A DNA stretch of 64,000 nt from G965232465 sp965276005 (GCA_965276005.1 OZ254962.1:2418001-2482000), one strand, 5' to 3'; counted from the stretch's first letter, positions 17,361-27,074 are shown. The notes: a model not told the origin generated them from the letters alone. Numbers and translations are program-made.

Positions 17361-18403
17361 TAGAGTTCTCCTGTTAGAATGTCTTGATTGTGTTCGCCAA
17401 TGGTGGCAATGCCTTGTGGGCTGGTCATATACTGTCCATCTATTTTTAGCGGGCAACGGGTGGTGTGTACGGCGGGGTAATGGGGGCTGGTAACGGTTTG
17501 TTCAAAGTGTAATTGTCGATAGTGTTCGGATTGGCGTAAATGGTGCCAATTATATACGGCGGATGCGGTGATGGTGTCTGATTGTAGCACATCTAGCCAA
17601 TGGGCGGTGGGGGCGGTTTTAAACCTATCGGCAATATCTGGGGCGTTTATATGGGTGCATATGTGGGCTATTGAGGGGGCTAGTACCGCTATATATCCGT
17701 CTTGTGTTTGGTAAATATCTCGTACTTCGCATGCGGATTTTGTGGTGTATGTATTTAAAAAATGAGTGCACTGAATGGCTTGATAGCTGATTAAGGTTTC
17801 GATCAGGCTGACTTCCGTATGCCCACCCGTACCGGTTCTGCCCCGTCTTACCAATAGGGATAAAATGCCTTGTGTTACATCATAGGCGGTGGTTAAATCG
17901 GCGATGCTTAACCCCAACGGACAGGGGCGGGTATTGTCGTTTGTATAAGTGATGCCCGATAGGGCTTGTGCCAATAAATCTTGTCCCGGTTTCTGGTGCC
18001 ACAAGCTGTTATCCGCCCCGTATCCCGATATGGATGCGTAGACAATGCGGGGGTTTATCTGTTTGAGGGCGTTATAATCAATGTCTAGGCGTTTGGCAAC
18101 GCCGGGGCGAAAGTTCTGTACCACCACATCGGCGGTTTGTATCAGTGGGTACAGTTTTTGTCTGTCTGCGGCGTTTTTTAAATCGAGTGCCAGCGATTTT
18201 TTGTTGCGATTGATGGCGTGAAACAGGGTACTTTCGCCGCCTATTTTTTGTTTTGCTATATACAAATGGCGGCAAATATCGCCTGTTTCTGGGCGTTCGA
18301 TTTTGATGACTTCTGCCCCCAAATCGGCTAGTCTTAGGCTACAGGCGGGGCCTGCCAAAAATTGGCTAAAATCGACAACACGGATACCTGTTAACGGTTT
18401 CAT
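17360..18403 (-). CDS. CaiB/BaiF-type family III CoA-transferase (second copy)
   Basis: 347 residues. GIRVVDFSQFLAGPACSLRLAD opens the family III fold; IKIERPETGDICR, SISGYGA and GLSIADLTTAYDVTQGIL follow, the last holding the catalytic-Asp region. These enzymes move CoA between carboxylic acids through an aspartyl intermediate. It is paralogous to the gene 5 bp upstream (18409-19617), so the two may form a heteromer or act on two acids. Cytoplasmic. Confidence 0.9.
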   Translation of the reverse strand: MKPLTGIRVVDFSQFLAGPACSLRLADLGAEVIKIERPETGDICRHLYIAKQKIGGESTLFHAINRNKKSLALDLKNAADRQKLYPLIQTADVVVQNFRPGVAKRLDIDYNALKQINPRIVYASISGYGADNSLWHQKPGQDLLAQALSGITYTNDNTRPCPLGLSIADLTTAYDVTQGILSLLVRRGRTGTGGHTEVSLIETLISYQAIQCTHFLNTYTTKSACEVRDIYQTQDGYIAVLAPSIAHICTHINAPDIADRFKTAPTAHWLDVLQSDTITASAVYNWHHLRQSEHYRQLHFEQTVTSPHYPAVHTTRCPLKIDGQYMTSPQGIATIGEHNQDILTGEL

Positions 18404-18408
18404 GTATA

Positions 18409-19617
18409 CTATGCCTCACTGTTTAAGGTGGCATCGATATGCTGTGTATGTTGTCCCAGTGTGGGGGCGGGGGTGGCGTTAAACAGACGGGTGCCATCGA
18501 TACGAATCGGGCAACGGGTCATTCGCACAGGGGGGGTATGTGTTTGTTCTGTTTTTGTGGCGGTGGGGTGTATGTCTTGTATCATTTGCAGGGTTTTAAA
18601 GCCTTCGCTTTGTATCAAGCGGTGCCAATCGAGTACATCTGCACACCAATAATCCGCCGGTTCCAGTATATGTAACCAATGGGCGGTGGATTGGGTGCGT
18701 AAGTGCTGTTGCAGGATGTGTTTTATGGTGTCCCGTTTGTCGAACCAGTCGTCCGCATTGGTGTATGTGGTAAGCGGTGGGCAGTGCAACAATTCCCCCA
18801 ATGTTACCACCGACCCCATAGCAAGGGCAATGTGTCCATCGGCGGTGGCATATATCCCATACGGTGCCCCCAAGTACGCATGGGCGTTGTTTATGGCACT
18901 ACGGTGGGGCAATTTACCGCCATCGTTTAGGTGGGTGGTCAGCACTTCGAACTGAAAATCCAGCATCGATTCGAGCAGGCTGGCTTCGACCAATCCGCCC
19001 CGATTTTGTACGCCCCGTCTTACCAGTAATGCCAAGATACCTTGTACCAAGTGGGCACCGGTTATCAAATCGGCAACCGCTAAGCCGAATGGTTGCGGCG
19101 GTTGGTCGGCGTTGCCATTTAGGTAGCATGCCCCGCTGATGGCTTGTATCAACAAGTCTTGCCCCGGTTTGTCCGCCCACGCCCCATCGGTGCCATAACC
19201 AGAAATAGACGCATAAATAAGCTGTGGATTCAGGGTTTTTACCGCATCGTAATCCAGCCCTATTTTCTGCATCACCCGGGGGCGGAAGTTTTGCACCAGC
19301 ACATCGGCTTTTTTGATTAAGGCGATAACTTTTTGCTTGTGTTGTGGGTTTTTTAAATCGGCAACATAGCTTTGTTTGTTGCGGTTGATGGTGTGGAATA
19401 ACACGCTTTCTGCGTTTATGTTTAAGTTGGCAATACTTAACTGACGACAGGCATCGCCCCCTTGTGGGCGTTCGATTTTAATCACCGTCGCCCCCAAGTC
19501 TGCCAGCCGTAAAGTGGCAGAAGGCCCCGCCAAAAATTGGCTAAAATCGATAACAAGTATGTCTTGCAAGGGTAAATTATCTTGTGCGGGTAAATTGTCT
19601 TGTACGGGTATATTCAT
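18409..19617 (-). CDS. CaiB/BaiF-type family III CoA-transferase (first copy)
   Basis: 402 residues. Residues 1-20 are a short tandem repeat (QDNLPAQDNLPLQD) absent from the sister gene. Then ILVIDFSQFLAGPSATLRLADLGA, IKIERPQGGDACR, SISGYGTDGAWADKPGQDLL and FGLAVADLITGAHLVQGIL carry the family motifs, the last with the catalytic Asp. GGAG lies 8 nt before the ATG. Forms a tight pair with the downstream copy; 17 bp after the solute-binding-like gene. Confidence 0.9.
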   Translation of the reverse strand: MNIPVQDNLPAQDNLPLQDILVIDFSQFLAGPSATLRLADLGATVIKIERPQGGDACRQLSIANLNINAESVLFHTINRNKQSYVADLKNPQHKQKVIALIKKADVLVQNFRPRVMQKIGLDYDAVKTLNPQLIYASISGYGTDGAWADKPGQDLLIQAISGACYLNGNADQPPQPFGLAVADLITGAHLVQGILALLVRRGVQNRGGLVEASLLESMLDFQFEVLTTHLNDGGKLPHRSAINNAHAYLGAPYGIYATADGHIALAMGSVVTLGELLHCPPLTTYTNADDWFDKRDTIKHILQQHLRTQSTAHWLHILEPADYWCADVLDWHRLIQSEGFKTLQMIQDIHPTATKTEQTHTPPVRMTRCPIRIDGTRLFNATPAPTLGQHTQHIDATLNSEA

Positions 19618-19634
19618 ATGTTTTTCTCCAGCTG

Positions 19635-20774
19635 TTATAGTATACGGGTGCGGCGGTATAGGTGCTGCAATTTTTGTATGGTTTGCGATGTATTCCTATC
19701 GCCCTTGAGGAAATCACAAAGTATATCGCTACTGCGGGTCTGAAATTGCAAATAGCCGTTGTAGCGGGGGCGTACCCATGCCCGTTCTAGGGTTTGTAAA
19801 GTGTTGTGCATAAAATTATGGGTAATAGCATTACAATCGGGGTGTGTCCACGCCATTTTATTGCCCGGCTGTCCGCTCCGTTGTACCCAAACTTCTGTTT
19901 GACAGGGGGCGGATGCAATTTCAAAAGCGTACGAAGTGGCAATATCTTGGTGTTTTGACAAGGCAGACACCGCAATGCCTGTCCCCCCTAACACCGATCC
20001 GCCAATGGTGCCGTTTTGTAGGGGGACGATGTTATCAAATAGTATCACATTGTCCCGAAATCCCGTATGGGCATAATTGATATAGCCGTAAATATGCGGA
20101 CAGTAGGCAATCTGCGAAGCGGTATCCGCCATGGCGTCCAACAGGGCAATCGGGTCGCTGCTATAACACCATATGGGAATATGGGCGGTAAAGTCGCTAA
20201 AAATATCTAGGACTTCGGCAATATGTGTATCTGCCATAAGGTGTTCCGTATCTGTGGCAATGGGCATATGCAGGGCATTGGCAATCCAGAAAAACATCAT
20301 TAACGCATGCGGGGATCGCAAAGGTACGGCAACTCGACCCGATTGTGCCAACGATATGACCTGTTGCCAATCTGTCGGCGGTGTCTGTATTAGGTCGGGA
20401 CGGTAACAGGCAACCGGTGCGGCGGCGTCAATGGCAAGGGCGTACTGTCCACCATTTATACTGTAAGAAATATGCGATTTTCCCACGCTTTGTGCGGCGA
20501 TACGGTGTAATTGTTGTGTATGGTTGGTTTGGCTTAGGTCTAATAACAGCCCTGCGGCGACCGCTTCGCCCAAGTGGGGGTGGTCGATAACAATCACATC
20601 GTATGTCTCGGCAAGTTCCTTGAGAGGTTGACTTTCAAAATCTTGTAGGGATCGCCCGTCCCATGTGAACGACACAAGCGGATTTTTTTTGCTATACACA
20701 TCAGCAGTTGCCACCATCGGTGCCATTCCCCGCATATGCGACCACGACATACCTTTTAAGACAATTTTTGACAT
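19635..20774 (-). CDS. Solute-binding-protein-like protein without signal peptide
   Basis: 379 residues from the ATG at 20774 (GTG 20795 is an alternative). The sequence LKGMSWSHMRGMAPMVATAD...FTWDGRSLQDFESQPLKELAETYDVIVIDHPHLGEAV matches a family annotated as extracellular solute-binding proteins, yet there is no signal peptide, so it should stay in the cytosol. No permease or ATPase gene lies in this operon. First gene of the catabolic operon. It may sense or bind the pathway substrate; that is a guess from context. Confidence 0.7.
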   Translation of the reverse strand: MSKIVLKGMSWSHMRGMAPMVATADVYSKKNPLVSFTWDGRSLQDFESQPLKELAETYDVIVIDHPHLGEAVAAGLLLDLSQTNHTQQLHRIAAQSVGKSHISYSINGGQYALAIDAAAPVACYRPDLIQTPPTDWQQVISLAQSGRVAVPLRSPHALMMFFWIANALHMPIATDTEHLMADTHIAEVLDIFSDFTAHIPIWCYSSDPIALLDAMADTASQIAYCPHIYGYINYAHTGFRDNVILFDNIVPLQNGTIGGSVLGGTGIAVSALSKHQDIATSYAFEIASAPCQTEVWVQRSGQPGNKMAWTHPDCNAITHNFMHNTLQTLERAWVRPRYNGYLQFQTRSSDILCDFLKGDRNTSQTIQKLQHLYRRTRIL

Positions 20775-20867
20775 TCTATTTCCGATTCTGTTCACTGTTT
20801 ACCAATGTGCTATAGATCTTTATTTTATATACAAAAAATATTTTTTTCAAGTAAAATATTTTCGTAC

Positions 20868-21374
20868 ATGCAAAAAAGTATTCTGTTTAGGTTCTTGTTG
20901 ACAGGAGGGGCAGCCGCTTCCTATTCGTGGGCTGGCTTTGGTGCGGAAGTCAAAACGCCTGTGTTTGGCTTGCTTAAAAGGGGTGGCAAGGTTTATACAA
21001 AGATAATCCCTGATGCTAGTAGTAAGACTTTACTACCTATAATTAGGGACAAAGTGATACCTGATAGTATCGTGTATAGCGACTGTTGGAGAGCATATAA
21101 TGCACTGGATATTTCGGAGTTTAAACACATGCGAATTAACCATAGTAAAGAGTTTGTTCATAAGCAAAATCACATTAACGGTATTGAGAACTTTTGGAGC
21201 CAAGCCAAACGGCATATGCGGAAATTTAATGGTATACCCAAAGAGTATTTTGTGTTATGCTTGCGGGGGTGTGAATGGCGATTTAATCACAGTGATTTTA
21301 AATCGCAAGAAAGACATAGCCATAAAACAGACAACACCTATAATGGTGTTGCTTATGGCGGTACAGTGGACTAA
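20868..21374 (+). pseudogene. Truncated IS1595/IS1016-type transposase fused to a signal-peptide-like start
   Basis: From about 20950 on, KTPVFGLLKRGGKVYTKII...IVYSDCWRAYNAL...NHINGIENFWSQAKRHMRKFNG...WRFNHSDF is the C-terminal half of ISXO2-like DDE transposases: the second acidic residue (SDCWRAY) and the HINGIENFWS block are present. The N-terminal zinc ribbon and first catalytic Asp are missing. The first about 27 codons (MQKSILFRFLLTGGAAAS...) look like the start of an unrelated exported protein, so the element seems joined in frame to another gene's beginning. Not expected to be functional. Confidence 0.8.
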
Positions 21375-21407
21375 AAAATATTTAGGTTAGTTATATAGGT
21401 CAGCCCC
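20945..21407 (+). mobile_element. Remnant IS1595-family (IS1016-like) element, right end only
   Basis: The transposase remnant is followed at 21391-21407 by ttatataggtcagcccc, which reads ggggctgacctatataa on the other strand, the type of terminal inverted repeat seen in IS1016-like elements. No matching left end is found upstream. It separates the minus-strand catabolic operon from the plus-strand ABC transporter. Confidence 0.65.
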
Positions 21408-21446
21408 AAGATAACAAAATAAAATGATGTAACAAAGAGCAGAGAG

Positions 21447-22979
21447 ATGAAACAACCATACGCCATTGAATTACGCAGTATCAGCAAGTCCTTTGGGGCT
21501 GTGTGGGCAAATCGGGATATTGATTTGTCTGTGCCGACTGGGACGATTCATGGTATTATTGGTGAAAATGGGGCGGGCAAGTCTACGCTTATGGGTATCC
21601 TTTATGGGTTTTATCAGGCAGATACAGGCGATATTTTGGTCAATGGCACCCCCACAATTATTGAAAATTCCAGAGATGCTATTCGGGTGGGTATTGGTAT
21701 GGTACATCAGCATTTTATGTTGGTGGATAATTTTACAGTATTGGAAAATATCGTCCTTGGGGCGGAATCAAACAAACGCCTTAAAACCAGTTTTGCCCAC
21801 GCCCGCAAGGTTTTACAAGATATATCCAATCGTTATGGGCTGTCTGTGGATTTGGATGCCATTACGGGTGATTTGCCAGTGGGACAACAACAGCGGGTGG
21901 AAATTTTAAAAACCCTGTATCGACAAGCCCATATTTTGATACTGGACGAACCAACGGCGGTTTTAACCCCACAAGAAACTTTACAGTTATTTGAAATCTT
22001 AAAATCCCTGCAACAAGATGGGGTAACAGTAATTTTAATCACTCACAAATTAAAAGAAATCATGGCAATTACGGAAAATGTATCCATCATGAGATTAGGT
22101 AAAATGGTTGCCCACCACCAAACCCACGCCACCACCCCAAAACAATTGGCGAACGACATGGTGGGGCGGTCAGTTCTCCTTAAAGTTGATACGCCCCCTC
22201 TCTCTCCCCTTACAAGCAAAGATATAAAGTTATCCACCAAAAACATTTGTTATTATGACACTCAAAGGGTGAAACGGCTAAAAAATATTTCGTTCGATAT
22301 CAAATCTGGTGAAATTGTCGGTATTGCCGGCGTATCAGGTAATGGACAAACGGAATTATTGGAAGTATTATCTGGTATGCGTTCATTTGCCAGTGGGGAA
22401 ATGTCCATTAACGGTCGGTCTGTAACCCCAGAAACCCCCATATTTTCTAATGAAGTACGGTCTTTAAAAGTCGCCCACATCCCCGAAGACAGGTTGAAAA
22501 TGGGGATTGTGAAGGACTTTACAGCCTATGAAAACGCTATTTTAGGTTACCACCGATTACCTGCGTATAATACAGGTTTATTTATGGACAGTAATGCCAT
22601 TATCAACAGCACCCAAGATAAAATAGACCATTTCGATATTCGTCCCCCCGATGCGTTCTTAAAGACTGTTAACTTTTCGGGGGGCAATCAACAAAAACTG
22701 ATTATCGCTCGTGAATTTTCAGCCGATCCTGATATTTTACTGATTGGACAGCCCACTCGTGGCGTAGACATTGGTGCCATTGAATTTATCCATAAAAATA
22801 TCATTGCCATGCGGGATGCGGGCAAAGCAATTGTGTTGGTATCGGTGGAATTGGACGAAATAATCGCTTTATCAGACAGGGTGTTAGTAATGTTTGATGG
22901 TGAAATTGTTGGTGAAGCCGTTGGTGATGATATTAACGAAAAAAATATCGGTCTGATGATGACTAATGCACACAGGTAA
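21447..22979 (+). CDS. BmpA-type ABC importer, ATP-binding protein
   Basis: 510 residues with two fused ABC ATPase domains. Domain 1: Walker A GENGAGKST near residue 38, signature LPVGQQQRVEI and Walker B ILILDEPTAVL. Domain 2: degenerate Walker A GVSGNGQTELL near 293, signature FSGGNQQKLII and Walker B-like LLIGQPTRGVD. This layout matches the RbsA/YufO group that powers sugar or nucleoside uptake. First gene of a four-gene operon with two permeases and a BmpA-like binding protein, pointing to purine/pyrimidine nucleoside import. Confidence 0.92.
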   Translation: MKQPYAIELRSISKSFGAVWANRDIDLSVPTGTIHGIIGENGAGKSTLMGILYGFYQADTGDILVNGTPTIIENSRDAIRVGIGMVHQHFMLVDNFTVLENIVLGAESNKRLKTSFAHARKVLQDISNRYGLSVDLDAITGDLPVGQQQRVEILKTLYRQAHILILDEPTAVLTPQETLQLFEILKSLQQDGVTVILITHKLKEIMAITENVSIMRLGKMVAHHQTHATTPKQLANDMVGRSVLLKVDTPPLSPLTSKDIKLSTKNICYYDTQRVKRLKNISFDIKSGEIVGIAGVSGNGQTELLEVLSGMRSFASGEMSINGRSVTPETPIFSNEVRSLKVAHIPEDRLKMGIVKDFTAYENAILGYHRLPAYNTGLFMDSNAIINSTQDKIDHFDIRPPDAFLKTVNFSGGNQQKLIIAREFSADPDILLIGQPTRGVDIGAIEFIHKNIIAMRDAGKAIVLVSVELDEIIALSDRVLVMFDGEIVGEAVGDDINEKNIGLMMTNAHR

Positions 22980-22987
22980 GGGAAATT

Positions 22988-24139
22988 ATGCATATGACAA
23001 CAGCACCAGAACAGAAAAAACAACTGCCCAAAATTTTAGATTATTTCGCATTACCTTTGTTTAGTATCTTGCTGTCATTTTTTTTGGCAGGCTTGGTAAT
23101 TTATTTGGTTGGGCAAGACCCTTGGGAGGCATTCGGATACATGTTTGTGGGTGTGTTCGGATACAGCGAAGGCTTGGGATATACATTGTATTATGCCACT
23201 AATTTTATTTTTGCTGGTCTGGCGGTTTCCGTGGCATTTAATGCCATGCTATTTAATATCGGGGGTGAAGGACAGGCATATATGGGCGGACTTGGTGCGG
23301 GATTGGTCATCTTGGCATTAGACGGTATTTTACCAGGAGTGGTTGTAATAATTCTTGCCATAATTGCCTCGATTGTCTTTGGGGCATTGTGGGCGTTTGT
23401 GCCGGCGTATCTGCGGGCAAAACGGGGATCGCATGAGGTTATTACCACCATCATGTTTTACTTTATGGCAAATGCGATTATGTTGTATGTGATTGTCGAA
23501 TACTTAACCAGACCGGGTCTTGCCAACACAGAAAGTCGTACCTTTGCCGAAACGACATGGTTACCATATATGCATGAAATCACCGCTTGGTTTGGATGGC
23601 AAACCGCCGAAAGCCCCTTGAACCTGTCATTTATAATAGCGATTGTAACAGCAATTGGTGTATGGGTGTATGTATATAAGACCCGTTGGGGATATGAACT
23701 TCGTACACTAGGCAGGGGCGATACGGTGGCAACATATGCAGGTATCAACCCCCATCGTATTATTATTATTGCCCTGTGTGTCAGCGGCGGATTATCGGGC
23801 ATGCTTGCCATTAACGAAATTATCGGTGTTAATCATAAATTATTAACCGGCTTTGTGGCGGGGGCGGGCTTTGTGGGTATTGCCGTGTCGTTAATCGGCA
23901 GAAATCATCCGCTTGGTGTGGTTTTGGCATCATTGTTGTTTGGATTTTTATATCAAGGGGGGGCGGAAATGTCATTTGAAAACCCTGATATTTCCCGTGA
24001 AATGATTGTTGCCATCCAAGGTATGATTATTTTATTTGCCGGGGCGTTGCCACTTATGTTTAAGCCTATATTTGTTAAATTATGGCATGCTCATGTCAAC
24101 CGCCAAGCAAAAATAGAAACAGCAAAGGGTGCATCATGA
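22988..24139 (+). CDS. ABC importer permease (YufP-like)
   Basis: 383 residues, about nine membrane helices, BPD_transp_2 family. FNIGGEGQAYMGGLGAGLV is the conserved loop contacting the ATPase and AVSLIGRNHPLGVVLASLLFG lies near the end. ATG 22988 or 22994 could be used. Ends in a 4-bp ATGA overlap with the second permease, showing tight co-translation. Confidence 0.92.
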   Translation: MHMTTAPEQKKQLPKILDYFALPLFSILLSFFLAGLVIYLVGQDPWEAFGYMFVGVFGYSEGLGYTLYYATNFIFAGLAVSVAFNAMLFNIGGEGQAYMGGLGAGLVILALDGILPGVVVIILAIIASIVFGALWAFVPAYLRAKRGSHEVITTIMFYFMANAIMLYVIVEYLTRPGLANTESRTFAETTWLPYMHEITAWFGWQTAESPLNLSFIIAIVTAIGVWVYVYKTRWGYELRTLGRGDTVATYAGINPHRIIIIALCVSGGLSGMLAINEIIGVNHKLLTGFVAGAGFVGIAVSLIGRNHPLGVVLASLLFGFLYQGGAEMSFENPDISREMIVAIQGMIILFAGALPLMFKPIFVKLWHAHVNRQAKIETAKGAS

Positions 24140-25110
24140 CCGAATTGTATTTATCCTTTTTGCAAGTCATAGACGCCACCATTCGATTGTCCACACCGTT
24201 AATTTTGGCGGCGATGGCGGGATTATTCAGCGACCGTTCGGGTATTGTCAACATCGGACTAGAAGGCAAAATGTTGGGCGGTGCGTTCATATCTGCGACT
24301 GTTGCCTACATAACAGGGGATGCGTGGTTGGGCGTATTATCCGCTATGGCATTAGGGATTTTATTGTCCTTATTACATGGGCTTGCTTCCATTACTTATC
24401 GGGGCGACCAGATTATTTCTGGGTTGGCGATTAACATGTTAATGAGTGGTTTTACGGTGGTGTTGGCAACGGCTATATTTAAATTGGGTGGACGCACCCC
24501 ATCGTTACCTGATGACAGCAGGTTTATGCCCCTGCAATTCCCATTTGTCGAAACCATTAGCAGTATCCCGATTATAGGATCGTTTTATACAGAGGTCATA
24601 TCGGGGCATAATATCCTTGTATATATAGCTTTGTTGTCTGTACTCCTATCTTGGTGGATTTTGTATGATACCCGTTTTGGGTTAAGATTACGGGCAACAG
24701 GGGAAAACGCCCATGCGGTGGATACGGCGGGTATTTCCGTATCCTTTATGCGATATATGGCAATGATTATATGCGGTGTTTTGGTCGGCATCGCAGGGGC
24801 GTATATTGGTACCGCCCAAAATGCAGGATTTATTCGGGAAATGAGTGCCGGTCAAGGCTATATGGCATTGGCGGCGGTTATTTTTGGAAAATGGCATCCA
24901 CGGACTATCTTGTGGGGGTGCTTATTATTTGGCGTGTTGGACGCATTGTCCATTCGCCTGCAGGGGGCAGAACTGTTTGGCTTAGGTGCCATACCGGTAC
25001 CCCTTGTACAAGCAATGCCCTATGCATTAACCGTGATTTTATTGGCGGGATTTATTGGTAAAGCCACGCCCCCGAAGAACTCCGGTATGCCATTTGTTAA
25101 AGAAAGATAA
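24136..25110 (+). CDS. ABC importer permease (YufQ-like)
   Basis: 324 residues from the ATG at 24136 in the ATGA overlap. About eight membrane helices; LAAMAGLFSDRSGIVNIGLEGKML and AVIFGKWHPRTILWGCLLFG are typical of the second permease of BmpA-type nucleoside importers. Partners with the preceding permease to form the channel. Confidence 0.92.
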   Translation: MTELYLSFLQVIDATIRLSTPLILAAMAGLFSDRSGIVNIGLEGKMLGGAFISATVAYITGDAWLGVLSAMALGILLSLLHGLASITYRGDQIISGLAINMLMSGFTVVLATAIFKLGGRTPSLPDDSRFMPLQFPFVETISSIPIIGSFYTEVISGHNILVYIALLSVLLSWWILYDTRFGLRLRATGENAHAVDTAGISVSFMRYMAMIICGVLVGIAGAYIGTAQNAGFIREMSAGQGYMALAAVIFGKWHPRTILWGCLLFGVLDALSIRLQGAELFGLGAIPVPLVQAMPYALTVILLAGFIGKATPPKNSGMPFVKER

Positions 25111-25135
25111 TTTTTAATTTAGAAAGGCTTAAAAT

Positions 25136-26125
25136 ATGAAAAAAATCTTATCAACAATGACATGCTTGTTTATGGCAACAACCTTATACGCAGGCGATAT
25201 AAAACCTGCCCTGCTGTTTGACACAGGGGGCAAATTTGACAAAGGCTTTAACGAAGGTGCCTACAACGGTGCGGAAAAGTTTAAGGCAGAAACCGGTATT
25301 TCGTACAGTGAATTTGAAATTCGCCAACAAGCCGAAAGTATCCAAGCGGTACAACGCATGGCATCACGGGGCAAAAACCCTGTTATCGGACTTGGGGCGG
25401 GTCATATCTCTGGTATCGCCGCAGGGGCGGCAAAATACCCTGATACATCTTTCGTATTGGTTGGTTTTGCTGTGGATGCCCCCAATGTACAATCAATTTT
25501 ATTTGAAAATCACACGGGATCGTTCTTGGTGGGTATGCTTGCGGCGATGAAGTCCAACACGGATACTATTGGCTTTGTCGGTGGTATGGATATTGGACCC
25601 ATCCGTGACTTTGCCTGTGGGTATGAACAAGGGGCAAAATATGTGAACCCGAATGCTAAAGTGGTTGCCAACTATGTGGGTATGGATGGCAGTGCGTGGA
25701 ACAACCCCACCCGTGGGGCAGAATTAACCCAAGCCCAAATCCAAAAAGGGGCTGAGGTCGTATATGCTGTTGCCGGCGGTACCAACATGGGTATTTTCCA
25801 AGCGGCAAAAGATGCGAAAAAGTATGCCATTGGCGTATCCGTAAACCAAAACCACTTGTTCCCAGGAACGATTTTGACTTCTATGATTGCCAGCAGTGAA
25901 GCGGCGGTATATCATGCCTTAAAAGAAGCACAAGCAGGTGGCTTGAAACACGGTATCAAAAATATCGGTTTGGCGACAGGTGCAGTAGGCTGGTCATTAG
26001 ACGAACACAACAAAGGCTTGATTACAGACGAAATGAAAGCCAAAGTTGACCAAGCACAACAAGATATTATTGATGGCAAGATTAAGGTGCTAAGCTATTT
26101 AACCAATAATAATTGTGAATACTAA
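25136..26125 (+). CDS. BmpA/PnrA-family nucleoside-binding protein
   Basis: 329 residues with a signal peptide (1-19, MKKILST...TTLYAG). The family core appears as PALLFDTGGKFDKGFNEGAYNGAEKF, GLGAGHISGIAAGAAKYPDTSFVLVGF and FVGGMDIGPIRDFACGYEQGAKYVNP. It captures the substrate in the periplasm for the two permeases. There is no lipobox Cys, so it is a soluble periplasmic protein, unlike the lipoprotein versions in Gram-positives. Last gene of the importer operon. Confidence 0.93.
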   Translation: MKKILSTMTCLFMATTLYAGDIKPALLFDTGGKFDKGFNEGAYNGAEKFKAETGISYSEFEIRQQAESIQAVQRMASRGKNPVIGLGAGHISGIAAGAAKYPDTSFVLVGFAVDAPNVQSILFENHTGSFLVGMLAAMKSNTDTIGFVGGMDIGPIRDFACGYEQGAKYVNPNAKVVANYVGMDGSAWNNPTRGAELTQAQIQKGAEVVYAVAGGTNMGIFQAAKDAKKYAIGVSVNQNHLFPGTILTSMIASSEAAVYHALKEAQAGGLKHGIKNIGLATGAVGWSLDEHNKGLITDEMKAKVDQAQQDIIDGKIKVLSYLTNNNCEY

Positions 26126-26149
26126 CTACAATTATGGAGGAGAGATAGC

Positions 26150-26188
26150 ATGAGAATAGACTATTGCCCAGTGGACAATTGCCAATAG
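26150..26188 (+). CDS. 12-codon ORF with strong ribosome site
   Basis: GGAGGAGAG at 26136-26144 is the strongest Shine-Dalgarno sequence in the neighbourhood and lies 5 nt before the ATG of MRIDYCPVDNCQ. It starts 25 nt after the binding-protein gene stops. Two cysteines are present. It may be a genuine micropeptide, a leader, or the stub of a gene lost by deletion. Confidence 0.35.
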   Translation: MRIDYCPVDNCQ

Positions 26189-26206
26189 TATTTGTAACCA
26201 TGCGAT

Positions 26207-26235
26207 GTACGAAGTACAAGGTATGTTCTTCGTAC
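26207..26235 (+). terminator. Hairpin closing the ABC importer operon
   Basis: GTACGAAG (26207-26214) and CTTCGTAC (26228-26235) pair around a 13-nt loop, followed by tctccttttcatttttt. Plausible intrinsic terminator, T-run imperfect. Confidence 0.5.
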
Positions 26236-26299
26236 TCTCCTTTTCATTTTTTCAAATATGGTCAATTTCATATAAAGTACAACGAAATAGGATATAAAG

Positions 26300-26959
26300 A
26301 TGAAAACAATTTTGTGTTTTGGTGATTCAAATACATGGGGGGCGGGTATATACACAGGTACGCTCCCCCGTCATTCATATGAACACCGTTGGACAACGAT
26401 TCTGGAAAATACCCTTAACCAAAATGGTGCGGATGACCCGTATCGTGTTGTGGTAAATGGAGTAAATGGCAGAACGATTGCATCCACCGATACCACCCGT
26501 GGCGATGTGATAAATGGTTTACAGGCATTACCAACGATTATATCTGCACACTATCCTATTGACACTTTGGTAATTATGTTGGGTACAAACGATGTAACCG
26601 ACCAATTCGAACTGTCCGCCAGACAAGTAGCATCACACATGATGCAGTTGATTATCAGTGCCATGCACTGGCACACGGTACAAAACCCTACCTTTGACAC
26701 TTTGGGCAAAATGCCTCAAATCATATTAGTATGCCCCGCATATATTCAAAATACTAGTATCCCTTGTATCACAGACCAAACAAATATGCAGGAAAAATCA
26801 AGGGCATTACAGAGATTGTATAAAAGCCTAGCCAAAAACATGGGTATTGACTTTGTTGATGCCAATGCAGTCGTGACTGTTACACCCGAAGATGGCGTAC
26901 ACTGGGACACAAAAAGCCACCAAAAATTCGGTTCATACCTAGCCACATTTATAAAATAA
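26300..26959 (+). CDS. SGNH/GDSL-family hydrolase
   Basis: 219 residues. Block I LCFGDSNTWGAG holds the nucleophile Ser near residue 9, block III is MLGTNDV and block V is DGVHWD with the Asp/His pair. The layout is that of arylesterase-like GDSL enzymes. No signal peptide, so it acts in the cytosol. Substrate is not predictable; short-chain esters or acetylated sugars are usual. It lies after the importer operon and its hairpin, with its own short spacer. Confidence 0.87.
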   Translation: MKTILCFGDSNTWGAGIYTGTLPRHSYEHRWTTILENTLNQNGADDPYRVVVNGVNGRTIASTDTTRGDVINGLQALPTIISAHYPIDTLVIMLGTNDVTDQFELSARQVASHMMQLIISAMHWHTVQNPTFDTLGKMPQIILVCPAYIQNTSIPCITDQTNMQEKSRALQRLYKSLAKNMGIDFVDANAVVTVTPEDGVHWDTKSHQKFGSYLATFIK

Positions 26960-27074
26960 CAAGGGACTGTACCAGATAACTAATTTAATATAAAAGATCT
27001 GTTTTAATAATGTGTTTCAACTTTCCGATAGAATCGAAATTGAAACAAAAAATCCCAAGTCAAAATCAAAACAC

